Shown: positions 32,308 through 40,244 of the stretch, one piece after another | Layout: every line of letters starts with the position of its first letter | How positions within the stretch are numbered: position 1 is the first letter of the stretch | Source of the DNA: JADLGH01 sp964586675 | GTDB lineage: Bacteria > Desulfobacterota_D > UBA1144 > Nemesobacterales > UBA2774 | Direction: 5' to 3' | DNA length: 45,889 nt | NCBI GenBank assembly: GCA_964586675.1 | Contig: CAZPHQ010000028.1 | Coordinates: 1 to 45,889 of the forward strand | Position numbers and translations under genes: made by a program | Notes under the pieces: model-generated | The model's database searches: none | What the model was told of the DNA's origin: nothing | What the model saw: the letters and a program-made list of their open reading frames with translations, nothing else

Positions 32308-32643
32308 TTAGCTTGAAGGTAATACTGACTCTTTAGTCTCTTCAGTGCGCTTTTCATATTTATTTAATTGCTCTTGCATTACATCTATGAATTTTCTGAA
32401 ATCGCCATGTGAAATAATGAAGCTCCCGACACAATCTGCTCTTAGTGTTCCTCTTTTTTCCATCTTAGATTTGTCTTCTTCGCTAAGAATAATATCGGGC
32501 TTTATTTCATAGAATGAAACTTTAAAATTTTCTTGAAAATGTTGGACAATAATATTCGTAGCAATATTTGAAGGCATAAATTCTGGAGTATGAAAATCAA
32601 TTTTATATAACTTGGGTTTTGTAGGCATTATTTTCTTTGCCAT
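32308..32643 (-). CDS. Third gene of HigBA-like module, unknown function
   Basis: A 111-aa soluble protein of low GC. It begins MAKKIMPTKPKLYKIDFHTPEFMPSNIATNIIVQHFQENFKVSFYEI and ends with a charged helix. The pattern resembles DUF3467-like proteins (short alpha/beta, 'p.f.sN...v....d.f.l.Fye.'), which is a weak match. The start overlaps the antitoxin gene end by 41 nt, so the three genes are coupled. It is probably part of the same transferred module. A role as a chaperone-like or third component is possible but unproven. Confidence 0.7.
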   Translation of the reverse strand: MAKKIMPTKPKLYKIDFHTPEFMPSNIATNIIVQHFQENFKVSFYEIKPDIILSEEDKSKMEKRGTLRADCVGSFIISHGDFRKFIDVMQEQLNKYEKRTEETKESVLPSS

Positions 32644-33178
32644 TGAGGTCTCCTACTGACGTGTCTAAAGATTGTGGTGGCGCTACTTCTATATCTTTAT
32701 TTGATTGCGCATAAGGTACTTGTGTTCTCACTTCGAATTCAGAACTTCCACTTATATCATTATTAACAATCAGTGTTAAGTGACTGGATAAAGATTTACC
32801 ATTTAGCTTTATTTGTTGTTCTGAAGCTAAATCCTCCGCTCTAGAAACTCTTTCAAGAGATTCTCGACTAAAATCATCAACATCATCTATTCGATTAGAA
32901 AAGGTTTCGAATGATACATTAAGAGTAATGTCAAACGCTCTAGCTAATTTTTTAAGGGTTGATATACTCCATTTATCGTAGTTAATGTTTTCTAACAGTG
33001 AGATTCTAGACTGTTCCATTCCAGCTTCATGTGCAAGTTTTTTTTGTGTCCAACCCCTTTGTTCTCTAAGGACTTTGATTTGTGTTGCTATACAGGTATT
33101 TAAAAACTCTTCTATATAAGCATGTGCGCTTTCTTTATCTTTGAATTCCTTTCTAAGTATCTCACTCAACTCGCTCAT
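32603..33178 (-). CDS. XRE-type antitoxin/regulator (HigA-like)
   Basis: A 191-aa protein. N-terminal helical part (about 30 residues), then helix-turn-helix: IKVLREQRGWTQKKLAHEAG, MEQSRISLLENINYDKWSI, followed by STLKKLARAFDITLNVSFETF, the layout of HigA-type antitoxins. The C-terminal ~100 residues are not recognisable and unusual in length for HigA. It overlaps the toxin gene end (17 nt) and the third gene (41 nt). It probably binds the palindromes at 33558-33627. Codons are strongly A/T-ending, so it was likely acquired. Confidence 0.82.
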   Translation of the reverse strand: MSELSEILRKEFKDKESAHAYIEEFLNTCIATQIKVLREQRGWTQKKLAHEAGMEQSRISLLENINYDKWSISTLKKLARAFDITLNVSFETFSNRIDDVDDFSRESLERVSRAEDLASEQQIKLNGKSLSSHLTLIVNNDISGSSEFEVRTQVPYAQSNKDIEVAPPQSLDTSVGDLNGKENNAYKTQVI

Positions 33179-33551
33179 GAAAACACCTCTTGTTTATTGG
33201 ATCAACTAGTATTTCTTGCCTACGTAACTCTGCTATTTGTTCTGCATTCTTAGGTATCAACTTTCTATCTTTTTCTATAGCTCCTGCTAAAAGCGTAAAC
33301 TCATTCAAGTTATCAATGGGACCCTTACATAGCATTAAACGTACAGCTACCTTTCCTCCTATCCTAATCTTTTTAATATGTGGTAATTTAGTATCAGAAA
33401 GTACCCCTGTTGACAGTCCGGGCCCATGCTTCTCTAGCATGTCTAACCTTAATTTCAACTTTGCTCGCTGATCTTTCTGGAGATATTGCATCCACGTCGC
33501 AATGACGTTGTTTCCCCTTGCGTCTTTATAGTCGTGGAGCTTCCAACTCAT
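33162..33551 (-). CDS. HigB/RelE-like toxin
   Basis: A 129-aa protein with the RelE/HigB-type pattern: AKLKLRLDMLEKHGPGLSTG, LPHIKKIRIGGKVAVRLMLCKG (the 'L...l.elR....g..yRv.y' strands), then LNEFTLLAGAIEKDRKLIPKNAEQIAELRRQE (the 'h.f.KK....p..ei..A..r' tail). It is longer than usual HigB (about 100 aa), because of the N-terminal SWKLHDYKDARGNNVIATWM. Such toxins cut mRNA on the ribosome. It is first in the operon toxin-antitoxin-third gene, the HigBA order. Operator palindromes begin directly before its ATG. Confidence 0.8.
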   Translation of the reverse strand: MSWKLHDYKDARGNNVIATWMQYLQKDQRAKLKLRLDMLEKHGPGLSTGVLSDTKLPHIKKIRIGGKVAVRLMLCKGPIDNLNEFTLLAGAIEKDRKLIPKNAEQIAELRRQEILVDPINKRCFHERVE

Positions 33552-33557
33552 GATTAG

Positions 33558-33627
33558 GATATAATAATATTATTATCTTGTCAACACGGCATTACCGGCT
33601 TGATATAATAATATTATTATATCAAGC
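33558..33627. promoter_or_regulatory. Two AT-rich operator palindromes, one a perfect 30-bp
   Basis: The core ATAATAATATTATTAT occurs at 33561-33576 and 33605-33620 (44 bp apart). The second is embedded in a perfect 30-bp palindrome (33598-33627, arms begin GCTTGATATAATAAT). Both contain TATAAT-like boxes, so bound antitoxin would overlap the promoter of the toxin operon. Confidence 0.82.
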
Positions 33628-33766
33628 TAAAAAGTCAACAATACGTGTCTCATACTTAATTTAAAGCAAAAAAACTTAAATACCAACTGAGAGACTTTGA
33701 ATTCATGATTAAAGCTATCTCACAACCGGATAACCAGCGTGGTAGAATTTAATATGCTATTAGAAA

Positions 33767-34180
33767 ATGGAGCTACTTACGATGAAGCTCGACAAATTCG
33801 TATACGATCTTTGCACTGAAGGCAAGAATTTCGGGTCGCTCGCGACGCTCATGTCGGACGAGTCGCCGCAGGTCAGCCTGAACTGGGTTGACTCCGACGG
33901 CGAGCACGTCCTGATAAACACGGCCGAGGGACGCCTCAAGCCCGATAATGTGAGGAGAGACCCGAGAGTCGCCGTTTCGGTGTTCGACCCTTCTCATCCC
34001 TACAAGCAGGCGATGGTGAGGGGAGTTGTTACGGAAGTCACGGCGGAAGGGGCCGAAGAGCACGTCGACAGGATGGCGATGAAATATATCGGCCAGGACA
34101 GGTATCCCTGGAGGCAGCCGGGCGAGAAGAGGGTGATTATAAAAATAAAGCCCGAGCACGTGCTGAAGATCGACGCGTGA
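33767..34180 (+). CDS. PPOX-class (pyridoxamine 5'-phosphate oxidase-like) protein
   Basis: A 137-aa split-barrel flavin-binding protein. Signatures: FGSLATLMSDESPQVSLNWVDSDGEHVLINTAEGRLKPDNVRRDPRVAVSV-type sequence (residues ~22-70), then HPYKQAMVRGVVTEVTAEG and ending KPEHVLKI. The 'T.eGr.K..N...dPrvav.v.d' signature is that of the PPOX family with F420- or FMN-dependent reductases. An LLM-class oxidoreductase lies at 9710. The start is uncertain: ATG at 33767 or the ATG at 33782 (MKLDKFVYDL), which lies 10 nt after a GGAG. Confidence 0.85.
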   Translation: MELLTMKLDKFVYDLCTEGKNFGSLATLMSDESPQVSLNWVDSDGEHVLINTAEGRLKPDNVRRDPRVAVSVFDPSHPYKQAMVRGVVTEVTAEGAEEHVDRMAMKYIGQDRYPWRQPGEKRVIIKIKPEHVLKIDA

Positions 34181-34184
34181 CGCC

Positions 34185-34910
34185 TCAGGGCGAGCTCTCT
34201 TCCCGAATCTTCCCGAGGACGAGGCTCGCTATCTCGCCGTAATCGAAGCCGACCCGGTGCCCGCCCTTCCGCTCGATATTGTGCGCGAGGCCGGGCGGCA
34301 GGCTGGTGCATATCTCGTTCTTGTCGTCGCCGCCGTAGACGCATTCTATGTCCTTTCCCCTGAGCTTCTCGATCTCGGGCCCGACAGGGAGCGCGTTCTT
34401 TCCCTGTGAGCCGCCGACCCAGTTGGTAAGGTGAAACTTCAGATCGACCTCGCGCCCCGGCCCGAGGAGCACGACAGTCGACACCCTCGAATAAAGCTCC
34501 GGCGGAAGGCCGCTTATCATGAACGCCGCGACGTCGGCCCCCATCGAGTACCCGATCACGACCGCGTATTTCTTATCCCACTTTTCGAGATAATATGAAA
34601 GCACCCTCGCAAGGTCTTCCGATATGCCCTCGGGCGTCCGGCGGTGCCAGAAATAATGAAGGCTGTTGATACCGATGACCGGAACACCGTTCTGCGAGAA
34701 AACGCCGCTCAGGCCTTTTTCCGTGACGCTCCAGCCGCCGTCGCCCGATATGAGGACGACCATCGAATCCCTGCCCGACGGCCCCGACGGGACCTCCACC
34801 AGCGGGAGGCCCTCCGGCTTCCCGGCGGCGGACGCTCCCTCCTCCGCGATGCCGATGCGGGGGACTATCGCCAGGGCCAGTAACGCGAGAAGAATCAGCA
34901 ATCTTTTCAT
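34185..34910 (-). CDS. VirJ/AcvB-like serine hydrolase, probable lysyl-phosphatidylglycerol hydrolase
   Basis: A 241-aa exported protein with signal peptide MKRLLILLALLALAIVPRIGIA. It has the VirJ/AcvB domain: LPLVEVPSGPSG, VVLISGDGGWSVTEKGLS, SLHYFWHRRTPEG, AVVIGYSMGADVAAFMI with the nucleophile Ser in GYSMG, and GLAHNIERKGGHRVGFDY with the His. In Agrobacterium, AcvB removes lysyl-phosphatidylglycerol and is encoded with lpiA, an MprF-type enzyme. Here the upstream genes on the same strand encode MprF-like and flippase-like proteins, which fits. The AAGGAG site lies before the ATG. The gene has a gap of 43 nt to the flippase-like gene. Confidence 0.88.
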   Translation of the reverse strand: MKRLLILLALLALAIVPRIGIAEEGASAAGKPEGLPLVEVPSGPSGRDSMVVLISGDGGWSVTEKGLSGVFSQNGVPVIGINSLHYFWHRRTPEGISEDLARVLSYYLEKWDKKYAVVIGYSMGADVAAFMISGLPPELYSRVSTVVLLGPGREVDLKFHLTNWVGGSQGKNALPVGPEIEKLRGKDIECVYGGDDKNEICTSLPPGLAHNIERKGGHRVGFDYGEIASLVLGKIREESSP

Positions 34911-34953
34911 GATATCGTTCGCTCCTTGCGCCGGCTGAAACGGCGCGGCTCGT

Positions 34954-36018
34954 TCACCTCGCGAGAAGCCTCTCTATCTCTCCCCTCACCCGGCCGAGCG
35001 GGATGCCCGCGCACGTGAACGCGATGAGGCCGAGCACGAGGAGAGGCGCTGTGAGGAGTATGAATACCGCGACTGAAAATCCGGCGGCCGTCGCCTTGTC
35101 GACTCCGAAGAGCGACAGGCCGACGACTGTGAAGAACTGGTAAGTGCCGACGTTACCCGGGGCGTTCGGAATGGCCGTTCCGAGGTGCACGATGAGAAAT
35201 ACGACCGCACCGGCTGTGAAGGAGAGGCCCAAATTGAAGGCGCGCATCGCCGTCCAGAAAGAGACTATCTGAAAGAATATGACGAAGAACGAAATGCCGA
35301 ACGAGGCGTAGAAGGAGCGCGTGAGCCCGATCTCCTTCATTTCGAGCGCGAACCTGTCTATCACTCTGGCCGCCGTCCGTAGCGGCCCGGGGAGGTAGGG
35401 GTATTTCCTCAGGTAAATGTCGCCCTCCCCTTCGAGCTTTTTTTCTTCCCTCAGGACGAAGTAAAGAAATATCCCCGTGCCGAGGAGCACCGCGCCGCCG
35501 AGTATTTCCTCGGAGCGGATGAGCCCCTTCGGGAGCGGGACGAGGAGCGCCGAGAGGCCGATCAGGAGCGCGAGCCAGACGCTGTCGAAGAGCCGCTCGA
35601 CCGTTATCGAAGGGAATATGGACGCGAAATCTTTCGACAGCCAGCGCGACACGAGATACGCCCTCACCAGCTCTCCGGCGCGGAGTGGGAGGAGCTCGTT
35701 CGTGAAGAGGCCGGCGTAAACGGCCTGCGTCGCCCTGAGGGAGCTGAGCTTGCCCTTACCTGTGAGAAGGAGACGCCATCTTACGCCCTGCACGCTGTAG
35801 CTGAGAACGTCGAGCAATACCGCGAGGACGGCGAGACCCGGATGCACCCCCTCGAAAGTTCTCATGAACTCGCCGAAGCCGACGTCGTGAAAAACCCAGA
35901 CTAGGCAGGCGAGCGCGAGGAGATAAGCAAACGCCGGTTTCAGGAACCGCGGCCATTTCCCGCCCGCGGCGCGGCGGGCGGGCGGCGCGTCTTCGGTCCT
36001 GTTTTCTATTTCGTCCAT
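34954..36018 (-). CDS. MprF-type flippase domain protein (LPG synthase TM region)
   Basis: A 354-aa membrane protein of the lysylphosphatidylglycerol synthase TM family (UPF0104/AglD-like). About eight membrane segments. Signatures: LRATQAVYAGLFTNELLPLRAGELVRAYLVSRW (the LLPxRxGExxR motif, residues ~95-125), ITVERLFDSVWL, GTAIPNAPGNVGTYQFFTVVGL near the C-terminus. In MprF this region moves the modified lipid to the outer leaflet. It starts with a 13-nt overlap to the upstream synthase gene, so the two separate proteins probably work together as the split equivalent of MprF. Confidence 0.9.
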   Translation of the reverse strand: MDEIENRTEDAPPARRAAGGKWPRFLKPAFAYLLALACLVWVFHDVGFGEFMRTFEGVHPGLAVLAVLLDVLSYSVQGVRWRLLLTGKGKLSSLRATQAVYAGLFTNELLPLRAGELVRAYLVSRWLSKDFASIFPSITVERLFDSVWLALLIGLSALLVPLPKGLIRSEEILGGAVLLGTGIFLYFVLREEKKLEGEGDIYLRKYPYLPGPLRTAARVIDRFALEMKEIGLTRSFYASFGISFFVIFFQIVSFWTAMRAFNLGLSFTAGAVVFLIVHLGTAIPNAPGNVGTYQFFTVVGLSLFGVDKATAAGFSVAVFILLTAPLLVLGLIAFTCAGIPLGRVRGEIERLLAR

Positions 36019-37691
36019 GTCACCCGTCCGCCGAGCTCCGTCAGCTCCCCGATTGCGATGGCCAGCTTCGGGAGGTCGAGCGGGTTTTTGTAAACCGTGT
36101 AGCGCGGCTCCCAGTAGCTGGCGAATTTCGATTTATAGTGCTTGAGCCCGGAGAAGCTGAAGATCGAGTTCATGTGTCTTGAAAAAAAGTAGATGGTTTT
36201 TTCCTCTATCGAGGCCCCTTCGCCCTCGCCGGGGCTGTCCGACATGGGGGCCATGCCGAGGTTAAACCGCTCGTACCCTTTCCCGCGGAGATTCTCCAGG
36301 AGCTTCACCATTAGATAATCCATGAGCCCGTTCGGAACGTCGCTACGCCGCCTCATGAGATCGACTGTGGCCTCGCCCGGGCAGTAGGATGGAATGAGAT
36401 TGACGAATGCGAGCATGTTTCCGCCCGAATCCTCGGCGGCGAAAACGGGGGTAGAGCCGACGTACGCGGGATCGAAGCGTCCGAGCGTGAAACCGCGCTC
36501 CCTCCGCCCCGGTATGCTCAGCCATTCGTCCGACACCTCCTTCAGCCTCCGGAGCGTCTCCTGGCCGAGCGGCGGCTCGAAAGTCGTTATGCGTATCCCC
36601 GCCTTCTCCATCTTGTTCGAGTTGTTGCGGAGGTCTTTCATCCTGGTGCCGGAGAGGGAGAAATTTTTGACGTCCACTACCGCGTCGCTGCCTATTTTTA
36701 TCTTTCTGAAACCTAGTTCCTTGTAGACGGGGAGATAGCGGGGGAGCACCTGGTGGAACGCAACCCGCCAGTCGTTCTCGCGGCAGAATTCCGCGAAGCC
36801 TCTTATAGTTTCCCCGGCCTCTTCCGGGGGGCCGACGGGGTCGGCGAGGGCGACGGCGAAATCGGAGGCCACGCTGTAGGCCACGAAAGATTTTCCGGAC
36901 GGCGAGAAATAAAAAGACTTGTCGGGCCACACCTTGAAATAATCCTGGGAGTCGAAGCCGTGCCTCTCCACTATCGACTGCGCGAGGAGACGCTCGCGTG
37001 GGAGCGTCCTCAGCATGTAGACGACCGGCCTGAATATGGATATGACGGAGTAGCCTATCGCCATGATCGAGATAACGTAGAGCGAGTCGAGGAACCATTC
37101 AGCGTAGCGAGTCCTCGGGACGAGCGACGGGTCGCCCGCCAGCGTGAAGAAACGGAACGTCCGGTATATCGAATCGCCGAGGGTGAATTCGACTCCGAAC
37201 TCTCTTTTGTCGAGAAACCAGAAGCCGGCAACGCCGTATGCGAACGCGGCGAGCAGGGCGAGGAAGAGGTGCGCCGCCGCGATGCTCGGCTCGGGGACGG
37301 CGCTTTTGACTGTGAAGCTCCGGCGGAGGAAGAGCAGGACGGCGATAAGCGCGAGGCAAAGGGCGGCCTCTTCGTAGTCGAGCCCCTTCGTCAAATGAAA
37401 AACGGCCGAGAGACAGAGGAGGAAGAGGACGACATGGTAAGCCCTTCGCTTCCGCCTGAATATGCTGACGGATGAGACGACGAGAGTGAAGCCGACGACG
37501 AGAACGACGAACCGCGAGAGGTGAACGAAGCCGAGCGGAAAGATTTCCGTGACGGTGCGGAGGCGTTCGGGAATGGCCGGGCCTATCAGGGAAAAAAGGT
37601 TCAGGAAGCCGCTCCCCAGAACCGCAAGGGAAACGACCGCAACGAGCACCGACCTCGTATCGACTCGCGCCAATACCCCCCTGGCCGTCAT
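36006..37691 (-). CDS. Phosphatidylglycerol aminoacyltransferase (MprF-like C-terminal domain)
   Basis: A 561-aa membrane protein. About six N-terminal membrane segments (residues ~15-235) are followed by a cytosolic DUF2156 (LPG synthase C-terminal) domain: SFYFSPSGKSFVAYSVASDF, ALADPVGPPEEAGETIRGF, WRVAFHQVLPRYLPVYKELG, FRKIKIGSDAVVDVKNFSLSG and GFTLGRFDPAYVGSTPVFAAED. It transfers an amino acid, usually lysine or alanine from aminoacyl-tRNA, onto phosphatidylglycerol, lowering the negative surface charge. The ATG follows a TATAAT box (37705-37700) by 8 nt without a ribosome-binding site, so the operon mRNA appears leaderless. First gene of three. Confidence 0.88.
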   Translation of the reverse strand: MTARGVLARVDTRSVLVAVVSLAVLGSGFLNLFSLIGPAIPERLRTVTEIFPLGFVHLSRFVVLVVGFTLVVSSVSIFRRKRRAYHVVLFLLCLSAVFHLTKGLDYEEAALCLALIAVLLFLRRSFTVKSAVPEPSIAAAHLFLALLAAFAYGVAGFWFLDKREFGVEFTLGDSIYRTFRFFTLAGDPSLVPRTRYAEWFLDSLYVISIMAIGYSVISIFRPVVYMLRTLPRERLLAQSIVERHGFDSQDYFKVWPDKSFYFSPSGKSFVAYSVASDFAVALADPVGPPEEAGETIRGFAEFCRENDWRVAFHQVLPRYLPVYKELGFRKIKIGSDAVVDVKNFSLSGTRMKDLRNNSNKMEKAGIRITTFEPPLGQETLRRLKEVSDEWLSIPGRRERGFTLGRFDPAYVGSTPVFAAEDSGGNMLAFVNLIPSYCPGEATVDLMRRRSDVPNGLMDYLMVKLLENLRGKGYERFNLGMAPMSDSPGEGEGASIEEKTIYFFSRHMNSIFSFSGLKHYKSKFASYWEPRYTVYKNPLDLPKLAIAIGELTELGGRVTWTK

Positions 37692-38183
37692 GAGAGGATA
37701 TTATACACCGGCGCACACGTAGTGTGTTTTTTCGACGTAGCAGAGCAGGTGATTCGATGTAAAGTTCGCGCGGCAGGTGATAATCGCACTACACGTCCTA
37801 CGCCGGTTTCCTGCACACGTTGTGTGTTTTTTCGACGTAGCAGGAGAGGAGATTCAAAGCACTGTTCGCGGGGCAGGTGATGTTATCCTCTGAGGCGCGG
37901 CCGTCGTATGTCCGCGGACACAGTCCGCCGCGCGGTAGGTGATAACTGACTTCCGGCCACGCTGGAATCCTGTGCGCGTTGTGTATAAGTCCCCCCTCTC
38001 CCCCCTTTTTCTAAGGGGGGAAGATTTCTCACAGTTTTAATTTGAGAGATTTCTGAGCAGTACCATATATGCTTTCTTGCAATCGGCTAAGGGCGTCCGA
38101 ATGCTCACTTGTTCGCATCCGTTCCCCGGAGGGGAGAGGGGACACGTTTAGCATGTCTGCGGACACAGTCCGCCGCGCGTCGA
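37692..38183. repeat. Repeat-rich intergenic region with 100-bp offset tandem unit
   Basis: A ~68-bp unit (CACACGTAGTGTG or CACACGTTGTGTG, T-run, CGACGTAGCAG...GGCAGGTGA) occurs at 37713-37780 and 37813-37880, exactly 100 bp apart. A 27-bp unit ATGTCcGCGGACACAGTCCG followed by CCGCGCG occurs at 37908-37934 and 38153-38179 with one mismatch. The C/G-tract repeat is at 37988-38026. The cgacgtagcag unit recurs at 31266-31300 and near 45480, 45600 and 45790. No gene. Confidence 0.75.
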
Positions 38184-39434
38184 TTATTGAGGTTTCTTTA
38201 GAAGCTTCCCTGTCCGCCGGACGAGCTCGTAGCCGGAGTAAACGGCAAGGTGACGGACGCTGCCCATTCCGAAGACCCGAGTCAGGAACCCGGGGAATCC
38301 GAAGAGACGCCGTATGAAGCCGGAGTCGACGTTGCCCTTGCCGTAGGAGCTCCAGAGGAAGCCGAGCTCGACGAGGCCGTCGGCTATCCCCGGCGGCGAC
38401 GTCCTCACTTTGAACACCGTCCTCTCCAGGCGCGAAACGGGCTCGGAGTCGAGCCTCGCGGCGACTTCTTCCGGCACCTCACCAGGCAGGATGGTCCTGA
38501 GATACCTGAGCGCTTCTCTGACCTGGAGCACGACGCCGTGCCTCCGCGCTGCCCGGATAAACCTCTCCCAGTCGAGTCCCACCCCTTCTTCACGCAGTAT
38601 AACTGCCGCGTCGGCCACCCATCTCACGGGCGGCGTCGGGTCCCACCTCATGCCGTGCTCGCAAACCTGGAGCAGGAGGTCTTCCGGGCCGAGCACGAGA
38701 ACGGGCTCGCCTTCGAGCGTCACGCTCCGCGCGCCCTCCCAGAACGGCTCGTCCGCGTCGGGCGCGTTGTAGCCGTGGAGCGCGTGCCAGTGAAGGTCTA
38801 TCGTGAATTCGTCGGGGTTGACGAGGTCGTGCCCGTGGCGGACGGTGAAGTATTCGTCCGAGTATTCGGAGAGCTTCCTCGTCTCGGGCTTCCACCCGAG
38901 GCGCGAGAGCGCGTCCATATCCGAGAAGCCCTTGAGCGGCGTGAGCGACGAGCTCCAGCCGAGCTCCATCAGCATTTCGGCCGCCTCGCGCGCGCGCCGC
39001 GTGGGGACGAGTATGTCGGCGTCGAGCATCGGGCGGAGGCCGTAGTCGCGGTAGTAGCCGGGTACGAGCGCCGCGCCTTTGAGTAGCAGCGCGTCCATCC
39101 CGCGCTCGCGGAGCTTTACGAGGAGGCGCGCCAGGGCGGCGAACCGCTTCCCGTTGTTCACGAGCGTGGTGTCGTAAACCCACTTGAATATGTTAAGCAC
39201 CGGATCGTCGACGCCGTTCGCGTTGAGGTTTTTATAGAGGAGCGGGAACAGCCTGTAGGAGCCCGGGTCGACGCGGTCCAGATTCGCGATGGACCTCCAC
39301 TCGGCGAAGGCGTCCCTGCACGCGCCGCCCGAAAGGAGCGCCGCGCGGAGCAGAAGCTCCTGCTCCGGAGTGGGCAAGCACCCGCCCCGGGGGCCGGTTT
39401 CATTCGCTCTTTTCTCGGAATTTTTTCCAGGCAT
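38184..39434 (-). CDS. Nucleotidyltransferase-family protein (NTP_transf_5 type)
   Basis: A 416-aa protein of the uncharacterised nucleotidyltransferase family found near lasso peptides and other modified peptides. Signature: DALLLKGAALVPGYYRDYGLRPMLDADILVP (residues ~114-144), with the KGaal and the 'D.D.l' pair that bind metal, and FTIDLHWHALHGY. In the lasso peptide pseudomycoidin a related protein adds hexose to the phosphate made by an HprK-like kinase. The gene is the last of this minus-strand cluster but lies beyond a terminator (39675-39722), and has its own extended -10 TGATACTAT (39447-39442) 7 nt before the ATG, so the message is probably leaderless. Confidence 0.85.
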   Translation of the reverse strand: MPGKNSEKRANETGPRGGCLPTPEQELLLRAALLSGGACRDAFAEWRSIANLDRVDPGSYRLFPLLYKNLNANGVDDPVLNIFKWVYDTTLVNNGKRFAALARLLVKLRERGMDALLLKGAALVPGYYRDYGLRPMLDADILVPTRRAREAAEMLMELGWSSSLTPLKGFSDMDALSRLGWKPETRKLSEYSDEYFTVRHGHDLVNPDEFTIDLHWHALHGYNAPDADEPFWEGARSVTLEGEPVLVLGPEDLLLQVCEHGMRWDPTPPVRWVADAAVILREEGVGLDWERFIRAARRHGVVLQVREALRYLRTILPGEVPEEVAARLDSEPVSRLERTVFKVRTSPPGIADGLVELGFLWSSYGKGNVDSGFIRRLFGFPGFLTRVFGMGSVRHLAVYSGYELVRRTGKLLKKPQ

Positions 39435-39441
39435 CGTAATG

Positions 39442-39450
39442 ATAGTATCA
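39442..39450 (-). promoter_or_regulatory. Extended -10 box of the nucleotidyltransferase gene
   Basis: TGATACTAT on the minus strand, 7 nt before the ATG. No -35 match and no ribosome-binding site. The gap 39448-39674 has no other feature that I recognise. Confidence 0.5.
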
Positions 39451-39674
39451 GGAATTTAACGCCCTCTTCCACTCCCGCTCTTAACCGGGCTGAAACCGTC
39501 AGCGTTGGAAAACGGAAAAATTCCCGGAGGCCGAAGAGTAGCTACAAGGCTCGATTGCTGGGAATATATGCCAGGAGATGCGGCAAACGGGAATCGAAGA
39601 GATCACGGGACATCTTCTTACTGTCGGGGTCTACGGAATTATTAAATCCAGATTGCCGGCCCCCGAAACGGGCG

Positions 39675-39722
39675 TAAAAAACAAAAAGCTCCGCCTTCTC
39701 GTGTTTTTACGGAAACGGAGCC
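39675..39722 (-). terminator. Strong terminator after the peptide genes
   Basis: Minus strand: GCTCCG ... CGGAGC arms (39721-39716 and 39693-39688) followed by TTTTTGTTTTTT. It lies 42 nt beyond the third peptide gene and separates the peptide genes from the nucleotidyltransferase gene. Confidence 0.85.
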
Positions 39723-39763
39723 CTGTTCAGTCTTGACTAATACGTTAAACCGCGACGCCTTTT

Positions 39764-39937
39764 CTACGGCGGTGGCGGCGGCAGGTTGCTCTGGGCGTTG
39801 GCGGTCGTGAGGTTGAGCTTCTGGTTAAGCATCATCACGGATACGACAGCCGGGATTACGAAAGCGCCCTTCGTGATCTTCTCGAGGAACTCGCGCCTCT
39901 CGGGATTAATGCTCCCAAGCGTCTTCTTTTCGCTCAT
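39764..39937 (-). CDS. Candidate precursor peptide 3 (57 aa)
   Basis: Third of three tandem paralogs. Residues 11-48 are near-identical in all three: NPERREFLEKITKGA, a hydrophobic stretch, then MLNQKLNLTTANA. The tail here is QSNLPPPPP, with five prolines. The leader has a twin-arginine-like RREFL motif followed by hydrophobic residues, and could be a Tat signal ending at ANA or a leader for modifying enzymes. The ribosome-binding site is AGGAGGATTT. A strong terminator lies 42 nt downstream. Too short for a folded domain. Adjacent genes encode glycosyltransferases, an HprK-like kinase, a PqqD-like protein and a nucleotidyltransferase, so it is a likely substrate. Confidence 0.85.
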   Translation of the reverse strand: MSEKKTLGSINPERREFLEKITKGAFVIPAVVSVMMLNQKLNLTTANAQSNLPPPPP

Positions 39938-39986
39938 AAATCCTCCTGTACGGATTTACTGTCACAGATAATAAATTACTCGGCCG

Positions 39987-40148
39987 TTAGAATATGTTGC
40001 TGGCCGCGTTTGCCGTTGTCAGGTTGAGCTTCTGGTTCAGCATCAAAACCGACAACACAGCCGGAGCGATGAACGCACCTTTCGTCAGCCTCTCGAGAAA
40101 CTCGCGCCTCTCCGGATTGACGTTGCCCTGAATCTTCTTCTCGCTCAT
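39987..40148 (-). CDS. Candidate precursor peptide 2 (53 aa)
   Basis: Second paralog. It begins MSEKKIQGNVNPERREFLER, then LTKGAFIAPAVLSVLMLNQK and LNLTTANA, and ends ASNIF. It is almost identical to peptide 1 (MDDKKIQGNVNPERREFLER...) from residue 4 on, and diverges only in the middle hydrophobic positions and in the tail. The start is fixed by GGAGG five bases before the ATG. A 49-nt gap without terminator separates it from peptide 3. The constant leader with a changing tail is the layout seen in multi-precursor peptide clusters. Confidence 0.85.
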   Translation of the reverse strand: MSEKKIQGNVNPERREFLERLTKGAFIAPAVLSVLMLNQKLNLTTANAASNIF

Positions 40149-40244
40149 ACGTCCTCCATAATTCGATCTTTAATCATTATGTATTGCCACCGGTTCAGCT
40201 CGGGTTGCCTGTCGGCCGGGTATCCCTGAAAGCTTTTGCAGCGC

